Source: JAURVT01 sp049059935
GTDB lineage: Bacteria; Actinomycetota; Actinomycetes; Propionibacteriales; Nocardioidaceae
NCBI RefSeq assembly: GCF_049059935.1
Contig: NZ_JBMGQR010000050.1
Coordinates: forward strand, 1-32,801
Length of the DNA stretch: 32,801 nt
Direction: 5' to 3'
A program made the position numbers and the translations under genes. Positions 7,356-14,341 of this stretch are shown here, one piece after another; the first letter of the stretch is position 1, and every line of letters starts with the position of its first letter. The notes beneath the pieces were generated by a model. It was given only the letters and a program-made list of their open reading frames with translations. It was not told the DNA's origin and searched no databases.

Positions 7356-8439
7356 CCACCGCCTCTGGGTCGACGAGGCCGTCCGCCGCGTCGAGGCCGA
7401 CGCCAACCGCTCGGCCGACACGCACCTGCACGTCTTCCCGCTGCCGGGCCCTCCCGGCGTCGAGCTGTACCTCAAGGACGAGTCCGTCCACCCGACCGGC
7501 TCCCTGAAGCACCGCCTGGCCCGCTCCCTGTTCCTGTACGCGCTCGTCAACGGCTGGGTGGGCCCGACCACGACGATCATCGAGGCCTCCAGCGGCTCGA
7601 CGGCCGTCAGCGAGGCGTACTTCGCGCGGCTGCTCGGCCTGCCCTTCGTCGCCGTCGTGCCCCGCACCACCAGCGCGCAGAAGGTCGCGCTGATCGAGTG
7701 GTACGGCGGGCGCTGCCACTTCGTCGACCAGGCCGGGCACGTGTACGACGAGGCGCGCCGGCTCGCCGAGGGGTGCGACGGCCACTACATCGACCAGTTC
7801 ACGTTCGCCGAGCGCGCCACCGACTGGCGCGGCAACAACAACATCGCCGAGTCGATCTTCGAGCAGATGTCGGCCGAGCCCCACCCCGTGCCGTCGTGGG
7901 TGGTGGTCAGCGCCGGCACCGGCGGCACGTCCGCGACGATCGGCCGCTACCTGCGCTACCAGCGCCACCCCACGCGCCTGCTCGTCGTCGACCCGGAGAA
8001 CTCGGCCTTCCTCGAGGGCTGGGAGAGCGACTCCTCCGACGTCGTCACCGGCGTCACGTCGCGGATCGAGGGCATCGGACGTCCGCGCGTCGAGCCGTCG
8101 TTCGTGGGCGGCGTCATCGACGAGATGCTGCGGGTGCCCGACGCGGCGTCGATCGCGGCGATGCGCTGGTGCTCGGCACGCACCGGCTCGATGGTCGGTG
8201 GCTCCACCGGCACCAACCTGTGGGGCTCGCTCACGCAGGTCGCGCGGATGCGCGCCGCGGGCGAGACCGGCAGCGTCGTCACGCTCCTCTGCGACGGCGG
8301 CGAGCGCTACGCGGGCACGTACTACGACGACGACTGGCTCGCCGCGCAGGGCCTCGACCTCGCCCCGTACACCGCGGTGCTGGAGGAGTTCGCGGCCACG
8401 GGGCAGTGGCCGGCGGAGGGTGGATCAGTTACCACGTGA
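7336..8439 (+). CDS. PLP-dependent cysteine synthase family enzyme (cysteine desulfhydrase Cds1-like)
   Basis: A 367-residue fold-type II PLP enzyme. The lysine segment is LKDESVHPTGSLKHRLA (Lys58 expected to bind PLP), followed by ASSGSTAVSEAYFA (substrate loop), SAGTGGTSATIGRYLR (phosphate-binding loop) and GSMVGGSTGTNLWG near the C-terminus. The SLKHR variant and overall length resemble the mycobacterial Cds1 group, described as converting L-cysteine to pyruvate, ammonia and H2S, rather than CysK/CysM. GTG start with GAGGAG at 7323-7328, inside the end of the DUF4229 gene. The link to menaquinone genes is positional only. Cysteine synthase or another beta-elimination activity cannot be excluded. 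Confidence 0.82.
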   Translation: MPKISTDHRLWVDEAVRRVEADANRSADTHLHVFPLPGPPGVELYLKDESVHPTGSLKHRLARSLFLYALVNGWVGPTTTIIEASSGSTAVSEAYFARLLGLPFVAVVPRTTSAQKVALIEWYGGRCHFVDQAGHVYDEARRLAEGCDGHYIDQFTFAERATDWRGNNNIAESIFEQMSAEPHPVPSWVVVSAGTGGTSATIGRYLRYQRHPTRLLVVDPENSAFLEGWESDSSDVVTGVTSRIEGIGRPRVEPSFVGGVIDEMLRVPDAASIAAMRWCSARTGSMVGGSTGTNLWGSLTQVARMRAAGETGSVVTLLCDGGERYAGTYYDDDWLAAQGLDLAPYTAVLEEFAATGQWPAEGGSVTT

Positions 8440-8478
8440 ACGTGGTACTTGGTCCGATGCACGGTAGATCTTCCGTGC
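8430..8478. terminator. Tandem hairpins between converging genes
   Basis: TACCACG (8430-8436) / CGTGGTA (8441-8447) encloses the loop TGAA, which contains the stop codon of the upstream gene. A second hairpin GCACGG (8459-8464) / CCGTGC (8473-8478) follows. They lie between the PLP-enzyme gene and the end of menA on the other strand, so a two-way terminator is likely. Confidence 0.5.
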
Positions 8479-8504
8479 ACCGGCACATCTGCCGTGGGTG
8501 AGCC

Positions 8505-9377
8505 TCAGCCCAGGGCGAGGGCGGCGCAGAGGCCGGCGGCGTAGACCAGCTCGGCGATCCCGGTGCCCGCGAGGACCGGGATGAGCGCGGGGCCGGTGGC
8601 GCCGCCGAGCACCCGGCGCGACGGTGGGACGAGCATCGCGACACCGGGCAGGGCCAGCAGCGTCCAGGGTCCGACGGCCAGCGCCACCGACGCGGCCGCG
8701 ACGGCGGCGACGACGACCAGCACCACGTAGAACCGGCGCGTGCCCAGGTCGCCGAGACGGGTGGCGAGCGTGCGCTTGCCGGCGACGACGTCGGAGGAGA
8801 TGTCGCGCAGGTTGTTGGCGACGAGGATCGCGCAGGCCAGCGCGCCGACGCCGACGGCGCAGGCGAGCGCCGCCCAGCTGAGCGTCTCGGCCTGGACGTA
8901 GGTGGTGCCGAGCACCGCGACGAGCCCGAAGAACACGAACACGGCGACCTCGCCGAGGCCCGCGTAGCCGTACGGACGCGAGCCGCCGGTGTAGTACCAG
9001 GCGGCGATGATCGCGGCCGCGCCGACGAGCAGCAGCCACCACGCCGTCGTCAGGGCGAGGACGAGGCCGAACACCCCGCCGACGCCGAGGCTCGCGAACG
9101 CGGCGGCCTTGACCGCGGCGGGCGTCGCGGCGCCCGACCCGACGAGCCGCATCGGGCCGACCCGGTCGTCGTCGGTGCCGCGGACGCCGTCGGAGTAGTC
9201 GTTGGCGTAGTTGACGCCCACCTGCAGCGCGAGGCTGACGAGCAGTGCCAGGAGCGCCTTCCACCAGACGAAGCCGCCGAGCTGGGCGGCGGCTCCCGTC
9301 CCGGCGAGGACCGGGGCGACGGCGGCGGGGAGGGTGCGGGGACGGGCACCCTCGACCCACTGCGCTGCGGTAGCCAT
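8505..9377 (-). CDS. menA: 1,4-dihydroxy-2-naphthoate polyprenyltransferase MenA
   Basis: A UbiA-superfamily membrane prenyltransferase of 290 residues that attaches the isoprenoid chain to 1,4-dihydroxy-2-naphthoate, giving demethylmenaquinone. Both Mg-diphosphate motifs are visible: NDYSDGVRGTDDDR (59-72) and NNLRDISSDVVAGKRTLA (188-205), plus the MenA-type start WVEGARPRTLPAAVAPVLAG. About eight to nine membrane helices. It is transcribed divergently from menE with only 37 bases between the start codons. A GACGAT hexamer lies eight bases before the ATG, so the mRNA is probably leaderless or nearly so. Confidence 0.95.
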   Translation of the reverse strand: MATAAQWVEGARPRTLPAAVAPVLAGTGAAAQLGGFVWWKALLALLVSLALQVGVNYANDYSDGVRGTDDDRVGPMRLVGSGAATPAAVKAAAFASLGVGGVFGLVLALTTAWWLLLVGAAAIIAAWYYTGGSRPYGYAGLGEVAVFVFFGLVAVLGTTYVQAETLSWAALACAVGVGALACAILVANNLRDISSDVVAGKRTLATRLGDLGTRRFYVVLVVVAAVAAASVALAVGPWTLLALPGVAMLVPPSRRVLGGATGPALIPVLAGTGIAELVYAAGLCAALALG

Positions 9378-9385
9378 GACGCGTC

Positions 9386-9391
9386 ATCGTC
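9386..9391 (-). promoter_or_regulatory. -10-like element of menA
   Basis: GACGAT on the minus strand, eight bases before the menA ATG. It is 11 bases from the menE -10 on the other strand. The same hexamer precedes menG and the SGNH hydrolase gene. Confidence 0.35.
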
Positions 9392-9402
9392 CCATGCGCT
9401 CC

Positions 9403-9408
9403 TACGCT
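9403..9408 (+). promoter_or_regulatory. -10 element, leaderless start of menE
   Basis: TACGCT, six bases, then ATG 9415. This fixes the menE start, although the frame is open further upstream into menA. Confidence 0.55.
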
Positions 9409-9414
9409 GGGGTC

Positions 9415-10464
9415 ATGGGCATCCCGTCGCTGCAGCCGGTCGCGGGCGCGCCCGCCGACGTCGTCCCGCTGCTGCGCGCGTGGCTCGACGCGGAGGCCGA
9501 GCCCGAGCCGCTGGTCGTCCGGACGTCGGGCAGCAGCGGCCGTCCCAAGGACGTGGTGCTGTCGCGGCGCGCGGTGACGTCGTCCGCGCGCGCCACCCAC
9601 GCACGACTCGGCGGCCCCGGCCGTTGGCTGCTCGACCTGCCGGTGACGGCGGTCGCGGGGCTGCAGGTGCTCGTGCGCTCGCTCCTCGCCGGCACCGAGC
9701 CGGTGGTCGCGGCCGACCACCCCGACCTCGCGTCCGCGGTCGGCGCGCTGGGGACGGGCGGTGCGCGCGCCTACGCGTCCCTCGTGCCGACGCAGGTGCA
9801 CCGGCTCGTGCGCGACGGGCAGGTGGGCGTGCTCGCGGCGCTCGACGCGCTGCTCGTCGGCGGCGCCGGCATGCCCGTCCGGCTGCGGCAGGCGTGCGCC
9901 GACGCGGGGGTGAACGTCGTCCGCACCTACGGGATGAGCGAGACCGCCGGCGGCTGCGTGTACGACGGCGTGCCGCTCGACGGCGTCGCGGTGCGCATCG
10001 ACGCCGACCACGGCGTCCACCTCGCCGGGCCGGTGCTCTTCGACGGCTACGGCGGCGACCCCGACCGGACGGCCGCGGTGCTCCGCGACGGGTGGTTCGC
10101 CACCGACGACCTCGGCGAGCTCGACCTCGACGGCCGCCTGCGCGTCCTCGGCCGCAGCGACGACGTCGTCGTGTCGGGCGGCGTCAACGTCTCGCTGCCC
10201 GCGGTGACCGAGGCGCTGCTGGCCGTCGACGGCGTGGCGGACGCGCTGGCCGTGGGGGTGCCCGACGAGGAGTGGGGCACGCGGGTCGTGGCGTGCGTCG
10301 TGGGTGCGGCGCCGTTGACGACCCTGCGCGACGCCGTCGAGGCTTCCGGGCTCCCGCGGGCGTGGGGCCCGCGCGCCGTCGTCGCCCTCGACGCCCTCCC
10401 CCTCCTGCCCGGCGGCAAGGTCGACCGGGTGGCGCTCCGGGCCCTCGCGGCGGGGGCGGGCTGA
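9415..10464 (+). CDS. menE: o-Succinylbenzoate-CoA ligase MenE
   Basis: An AMP-forming acyl-CoA synthetase (ANL family) that activates o-succinylbenzoate to its CoA ester in menaquinone synthesis. Motifs: ATP P-loop TSGSSGRPKDV (37-47), A5 TYGMSETAGG (171-180), A7 ATDDLGEL (Asp231), hinge GRSDDVVVSGG (247-256) and the A10 lysine GGKVDR (Lys335). At 349 residues it is the short form usual in actinobacteria. The start at 9415 is supported by TACGCT-N6-ATG and leaves motif order intact. It converges on the DUF559 gene across the first 93-bp palindromic element. Confidence 0.93.
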   Translation: MGIPSLQPVAGAPADVVPLLRAWLDAEAEPEPLVVRTSGSSGRPKDVVLSRRAVTSSARATHARLGGPGRWLLDLPVTAVAGLQVLVRSLLAGTEPVVAADHPDLASAVGALGTGGARAYASLVPTQVHRLVRDGQVGVLAALDALLVGGAGMPVRLRQACADAGVNVVRTYGMSETAGGCVYDGVPLDGVAVRIDADHGVHLAGPVLFDGYGGDPDRTAAVLRDGWFATDDLGELDLDGRLRVLGRSDDVVVSGGVNVSLPAVTEALLAVDGVADALAVGVPDEEWGTRVVACVVGAAPLTTLRDAVEASGLPRAWGPRAVVALDALPLLPGGKVDRVALRALAAGAG

Positions 10465-10467
10465 CGC

Positions 10468-10560
10468 GGTGACGCGAGAATCGAGGTTGGGCCCCGATTC
10501 GGACCACGACCTCGATTCCTTCCCGCCCTGACCTGGCCGGACCTCGATTCTCACGTCACC
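10468..10560. repeat. 93-bp three-core palindromic element, copy A1
   Basis: The outer arms 10468-10487 and 10541-10560 pair over 20 positions with one mismatch (GGTGACGC.../...CACGTCACC), both carrying the core GAATCGAGGT or its complement. A third core copy, ACCTCGATTC, lies at 10509-10518. Spacing from left core to middle core is 21 bases, from middle to right arm 22. It fills the gap between converging menE and the DUF559 gene, and could act as a terminator here. Copy A2 (11550-11642) has the same length and spacing. Confidence 0.8.
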
Positions 10561-10562
10561 GG

Positions 10563-11495
10563 TCAGCCGCGCCATCCACCGCGGCGCAGCATCCGGACCA
10601 GCTGGGACGCGACCGCGTCCGGCTCGTGGCGGACCGCGTACGAGCTGAAGATCAGCAGGCGAGGGCCGTCGATGACGATCTCGTTGGCGCGCATGAGGTC
10701 GCCGTCCCACTGCTCGACCATCAGGTGCGGGATGCCGTGGATCTCGCACGCCGTCTCGAGCTCCTCCCACTCCACGTCCAGGTAGTAGCGGCCGTCGTCG
10801 CGCTTGACCCGTGCCTGCCGGGTGGGCCTCGGCGCGCCGACTCGCCGCCGGATGTCGTCGAAGTCGCGTTCGGGTAGGGACTGGATGCCTCCGCGGGCGT
10901 CGAGGTAGGACTCGACGAGGAGGGCCCGGTGGCGGCACGCCCCGCGCCGCGTCATGGCCTCGCGCAGACCACGGGTGACCACGAGGCCCTGTTGCGCGGC
11001 CGAGAGCACCACGGCGCGGGCCCGTCGTGGGTGGACCGACCAGCTCGCCTCGTCGAGCACGCTCCGCTCAGGGCGCGTGCGACGCGGGAGCCGGAGGGGA
11101 TGCACGTCGCGGTGGTCGAGCATCGACGACCAGTGGGTGACGACGTCGGTGTGCCGGGAGCGCCAGCTCGAGATCGGCTGCACGACCCGTGGGACCTCCG
11201 ACGAGCCCGTCGGAGCCAGCGCGGTGAAGCCGTCGAGTCGCAGGGCGGTGATGCCGCCGAGCGCGGACCCCGATGGCGCTGCGAGCAGCGCCACCCAGCG
11301 GCGTTGGGCCTCGGTCAGCGGGCCGTTGTGGGTGACGTAGACACCGCGCGTGGGGGACTGCCAGAGGTGCCGGCGCATCTGCGAGCGCACCCACGCGCGT
11401 CCGCCGAGGTCGTAGGCCTGAGCGGCGGTCAGGACCCCGTCCTGCTCGCGCAGGACGCGGCCGAGGTCGGTGCGGACGACCGCGACCTGGCTCAT
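10563..11495 (-). CDS. AbiEi-like winged-helix / DUF559 endonuclease-like protein
   Basis: A 310-residue protein resembling the abundant actinobacterial proteins annotated as 'AbiEi family antitoxin domain' or 'DUF559'. The N-terminus (about 8-60: LREQDGVLTAAQAYDLG...RRHLWQSPTRGVYV) looks like the AbiEi winged helix. The C-terminus (about 205-310) resembles a PD-(D/E)XK/Vsr-type nuclease fold with Glu209 and DVEWEELETACEIHG (Asp240, Glu251, His253). The middle is unassigned. ATG preceded by CACCCT-N6, so probably leaderless. It is alone in its direction, lies between menE and menC, and is flanked by the two 93-bp elements. No partner AbiEii toxin is adjacent. Domain calls are by eye; the function is unknown. 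Confidence 0.75.
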   Translation of the reverse strand: MSQVAVVRTDLGRVLREQDGVLTAAQAYDLGGRAWVRSQMRRHLWQSPTRGVYVTHNGPLTEAQRRWVALLAAPSGSALGGITALRLDGFTALAPTGSSEVPRVVQPISSWRSRHTDVVTHWSSMLDHRDVHPLRLPRRTRPERSVLDEASWSVHPRRARAVVLSAAQQGLVVTRGLREAMTRRGACRHRALLVESYLDARGGIQSLPERDFDDIRRRVGAPRPTRQARVKRDDGRYYLDVEWEELETACEIHGIPHLMVEQWDGDLMRANEIVIDGPRLLIFSSYAVRHEPDAVASQLVRMLRRGGWRG

Positions 11496-11501
11496 CGCCC
11501 C

Positions 11502-11507
11502 AGGGTG
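11502..11507 (-). promoter_or_regulatory. -10-like element of DUF559 gene
   Basis: CACCCT on the minus strand, six bases before ATG 11495. The identical hexamer and spacing precede the CPBP protease gene. Confidence 0.4.
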
Positions 11508-11549
11508 CCGCCCCGGGCACGCCCACGACAGGGGTGCGTCGAGCCTGTG

Positions 11550-11642
11550 GACGACGGAAGAATCGAGGTCGAGCCGCGATACGGACCATGACCTCGATTC
11601 TCCGGCCGATCGCGTGGTCCGGACCTCGATTCTCCCGTCGTC
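11550..11642. repeat. 93-bp three-core palindromic element, copy A2
   Basis: The outer arms 11550-11569 and 11623-11642 pair over 20 positions with one mismatch (GACGACGG.../...CCGTCGTC), with the same core GAATCGAGGT as A1. The middle core ACCTCGATTC is at 11591-11600. Spacings are again 21 and 22 bases. The first spacer is identical to that of A1 at 16 of 21 positions, while the outermost arm bases differ from A1 yet still pair. It lies between two divergent promoters, so it is not simply a terminator. Confidence 0.8.
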
Positions 11643-11665
11643 GGCAGCCGCCCGCCGGCCGCCGG

Positions 11666-11671
11666 TAGGGT
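11666..11671 (+). promoter_or_regulatory. -10 element, leaderless start of menC
   Basis: TAGGGT followed by six bases and GTG 11678. The ATG at 11675 is only three bases away, so the usual spacing favours the GTG. Confidence 0.5.
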
Positions 11672-11677
11672 CGGATG

Positions 11678-12625
11678 GTGACGCAGAGCCCGGACGTCGT
11701 GGTGTACAGCGTGCCGATGCGCACGCGGTTCCGCGGGATCACGGTGCGCGAGGGGATGCTGCTGCGGGGCGAGGCGGGGTGGGCGGAGTTCAGCCCGTTC
11801 CTCGACTACGACGCCCGCGAGTGCGCGCCGTGGCTGGCCGCGGCCCGGGCCTCCGCCGACACCCCCTGGCCCACCGCGGTCCGCGACACCGTCCCGGTCA
11901 ACTGCACCGTGCCGGCCGTCGGGCCCGAGCAGGCGGCCGCGGTCGTCCACGCCGGACGGGGCTGCCGCACCGCCAAGGTCAAGGTCGCCGAGCCCGGGCA
12001 GAGCCTGGCCGACGACGTCGCGCGCGTCGAGGCCGTGCACGACGCGCTCGGACCCGGCGGGCGTGTGCGCGTCGACGCGAACGGCGGCTGGGACGTCGAC
12101 GCCGCCGTCGCCGCGATCACCGCCCTCGACCGGGTGGCCGGCGGCCTGGAGTACGTCGAGCAGCCGTGCGCCTCGGTCGAGGACCTCGCCGCCGTCCGCC
12201 GACGCGTCGACGTTCCCATCGCCGCGGACGAGTCCATCCGCCGCGCCGCCGACCCCTACCGCGTGGTCGCGCTCGAGGCCGCCGACGTCGCCGTGCTCAA
12301 GGTGCAGCCGCTGGGCGGGGTCGCCGCGTGCCTGGAGATCGCCGAGCGCATCGGGCTTCCCGTCGTGGTGTCGAGCGCGCTGGAGTCGTCGGTCGGCATC
12401 GCCGCCGGCGTCGCGCTCGCCGCCGCCCTGCCCGAGCTGCCCTACGCCTGCGGCCTGGCCACCGTCCAGCTGCTCACCGCCGACGTGACGAGCGACCCGC
12501 TGCTCCCCGTCGACGGCGCGCTCCCGGTCGCCCGACCCGTCCCCGACGCCCTGCGCGGCGTCACCGCCGACGACGCCACCACCGCCCGCTGGCTCGCACG
12601 CCTCGCCGAGGTGGAGGCGGCATGA
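11678..12625 (+). CDS. menC: o-Succinylbenzoate synthase MenC
   Basis: An enolase-superfamily dehydratase that turns SHCHC into o-succinylbenzoate. The catalytic set of the family is present: KVKV (second Lys about 102), DANGGW (metal Asp about 133), EYVEQP (Glu about 161), ADES (metal Asp about 184) and the second acid/base lysine in VLKVQPLGG (about 208). Length about 315 residues, normal for actinobacterial MenC. GTG 11678 is chosen because the TAGGGT hexamer lies six bases upstream; ATG 11675 adds one residue and is the alternative. The last codons overlap menD (ATGA), so menC and menD are coupled. Confidence 0.94.
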   Translation: MTQSPDVVVYSVPMRTRFRGITVREGMLLRGEAGWAEFSPFLDYDARECAPWLAAARASADTPWPTAVRDTVPVNCTVPAVGPEQAAAVVHAGRGCRTAKVKVAEPGQSLADDVARVEAVHDALGPGGRVRVDANGGWDVDAAVAAITALDRVAGGLEYVEQPCASVEDLAAVRRRVDVPIAADESIRRAADPYRVVALEAADVAVLKVQPLGGVAACLEIAERIGLPVVVSSALESSVGIAAGVALAAALPELPYACGLATVQLLTADVTSDPLLPVDGALPVARPVPDALRGVTADDATTARWLARLAEVEAA

Positions 12626-14271
12626 ACCCGTCCACGGCGCTCGCCCGCGTGCTCGTCGACGAGCTGGTGCGGCACGGCGTCCGCGAGGCCGTGCTCGCCC
12701 CCGGCTCGCGCAGCGCCCCCCTCGCCTACGCCCTGCACGCCGCCGACGCCGCCGGCCTGTTGCGCCTGCACGTGCGCGTCGACGAGCGCAGCGCCGGGTT
12801 CCTCGCGCTCGGCCTGGCCAAGGGCTCGCACCGTCCCGTCCCCGTCGTGACCACGTCGGGCACCGCCGTCGCCAACCTGCACCCCGCCGTCCTCGAGGCC
12901 CACCACGCGAACGTGCCGCTCGTCGTGCTCAGCGCCGACCGTCCCGCCGAGCTGCGCGGCACGGGCGCCAACCAGGTCACCGACCAGGTCAAGGTCTTCG
13001 GTGGCGCGGTCGAGGCGTTCGTCGAGCTGCCCGCGCCCGACGTGGTGCCCGACACCTCCGGCCGGTGGCGGGCCACGCTCAGCCGGGCGCTGCACGCCAC
13101 CGCCCGTGGGCCCGTGCACGTCAACGTCTGCCTGCGCGATCCCCTCGTCCCCGACGACGACGGCGGCCTCCCCGCCGCGCTCGACGGACGGCCCGGCGGC
13201 GCGGCCTGGTCGCTCGACCTCCGCGAGGAGACCCACGAGCGCGTGACGCTGCCGCTCGGCCCGCGCACCGTCGTGGTCGCCGGCGACGACGCCGGACCGC
13301 CCGCCCGCCAGCTGGCCGAGCGCGCGGGCTGGCCGCTGCTCGCCGAGCCGTCGTCGGGCTCTCGCACCGGCACCGCGCCGATCGGCACCTACCGCCTGCT
13401 GCTCGGCCTGCCCGAGCTCGCCGACGCGGTCGAGCGCGTCGTCGTCCTCGGCCACCCGACGCTCTCGCGACCGGTGACGCGCCTGCTGTCGCGCGCGGAC
13501 GTCGAGGTGGTGGCCGTCGGCACCGGCACCCGTCCCGACCCCGGCTCCCAGGTCTCGCGCGTGCTCGGCGCGGTCGGTGTCGACGGACCGGACGACCCCG
13601 CCTGGCGCGACCGCTGGACGGTCGCCGACGTCGCCACCCGCGCCGCGATGGACGACGTGCTCGCCGCCGAGCCGTCCATCGCCCCGCAGCAGCTGGCGCA
13701 CGAGGTGTCGGCGGCGCTGCGGCCGGGCGGCCTGCTCGTCGTCGGCTCGTCGAGCCCCGTCCGCGACCTCGACCTCACCGCGGTCTCGCACCCGGTCGGC
13801 GAGCGACGCATGGTGATGGCCAACCGCGGCCTGGCCGGCATCGACGGCATGCTCTCCACCGCGATCGGCGTCGCGCTCGCCCGTCGCTCCACCCACGCGC
13901 TGGCGTACGTCGGCGACCTGACGTTCCTGCACGACACCAACGGCCTGCTGATCGGGCCGGACGAGCCGCGTCCCGACCTGCGCGTGGTGGTGGCCTCCGA
14001 CGACGGCGGCAGCATCTTCGCCGGACTCGAGCACGGGGCCCCGTCGCGCTCCGCGACGTTCGAGCGGCTCTTCGCGACGCCCACCGGCACCGACCTCGGC
14101 GCGTGGTGCGCCGCGGCCCGCGTCCCGCACGAGCGCATCACCGACCTCGGCCGCCTGCGCGACGTCCTCGCGAGCCCGTGCCACGGCCTCGAGGTGGTGG
14201 AGGTGCCGCTCGACCGGACGCGTCGACGCGACCTCGACGCACGCCTGGCCGCGTGCGCCCGTCTCGCCTGA
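12622..14271 (+). CDS. menD: SEPHCHC synthase MenD
   Basis: A thiamine-diphosphate enzyme of 549 residues that condenses isochorismate with 2-oxoglutarate, the first committed step of menaquinone synthesis. The N-terminal Pyr domain shows LAPGSRSAPLAYAL and VDERSAGFLALGLAKG (Glu55 expected to contact the TPP ring) and TTSGTAVANLHPAV. The C-terminal PP domain has YVGDLTFLHDTNGLL and the metal/diphosphate segment ASDDGGSIFAGLE. Its ATG overlaps the menC stop. It supplies MenC with substrate through MenH, which is not encoded in this window. Confidence 0.95.
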   Translation: MNPSTALARVLVDELVRHGVREAVLAPGSRSAPLAYALHAADAAGLLRLHVRVDERSAGFLALGLAKGSHRPVPVVTTSGTAVANLHPAVLEAHHANVPLVVLSADRPAELRGTGANQVTDQVKVFGGAVEAFVELPAPDVVPDTSGRWRATLSRALHATARGPVHVNVCLRDPLVPDDDGGLPAALDGRPGGAAWSLDLREETHERVTLPLGPRTVVVAGDDAGPPARQLAERAGWPLLAEPSSGSRTGTAPIGTYRLLLGLPELADAVERVVVLGHPTLSRPVTRLLSRADVEVVAVGTGTRPDPGSQVSRVLGAVGVDGPDDPAWRDRWTVADVATRAAMDDVLAAEPSIAPQQLAHEVSAALRPGGLLVVGSSSPVRDLDLTAVSHPVGERRMVMANRGLAGIDGMLSTAIGVALARRSTHALAYVGDLTFLHDTNGLLIGPDEPRPDLRVVVASDDGGSIFAGLEHGAPSRSATFERLFATPTGTDLGAWCAAARVPHERITDLGRLRDVLASPCHGLEVVEVPLDRTRRRDLDARLAACARLA

Positions 14272-14282
14272 CGGCACCCGTG

Positions 14283-14312
14283 GTGACGGCGCTTGCTACC
14301 AGCGCGTAACTT
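14283..14312 (+). promoter_or_regulatory. Possible promoter of GMC/ALDH operon
   Basis: GTGACG (14283-14288), 18 bases, then TAACTT (14307-14312), giving a leader of about 23 bases with a GGAGGG Shine-Dalgarno site. A short dyad GCGCT-N7-AGCGC (14289-14305) lies between the two boxes. Moderate match only. Confidence 0.3.
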
Positions 14313-14341
14313 GTGACCAACGTCGCACGCTGGAGGGTCGC

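Noticed and set aside
10563..11495. Complete type IV AbiE toxin-antitoxin system
   Set aside because: Only an AbiEi-like N-terminus is present; no AbiEii nucleotidyltransferase gene is adjacent.
10468..11642. Classical insertion sequence or composite transposon bounded by the 93-bp elements
   Set aside because: There is no transposase, the elements are internally palindromic rather than terminal inverted repeats of one unit, and no clear target duplication is seen.
14283..14341. Choline-responsive BetI operator before the GMC gene
   Set aside because: Only a 5-bp dyad is present and no betI-like gene is in the window.
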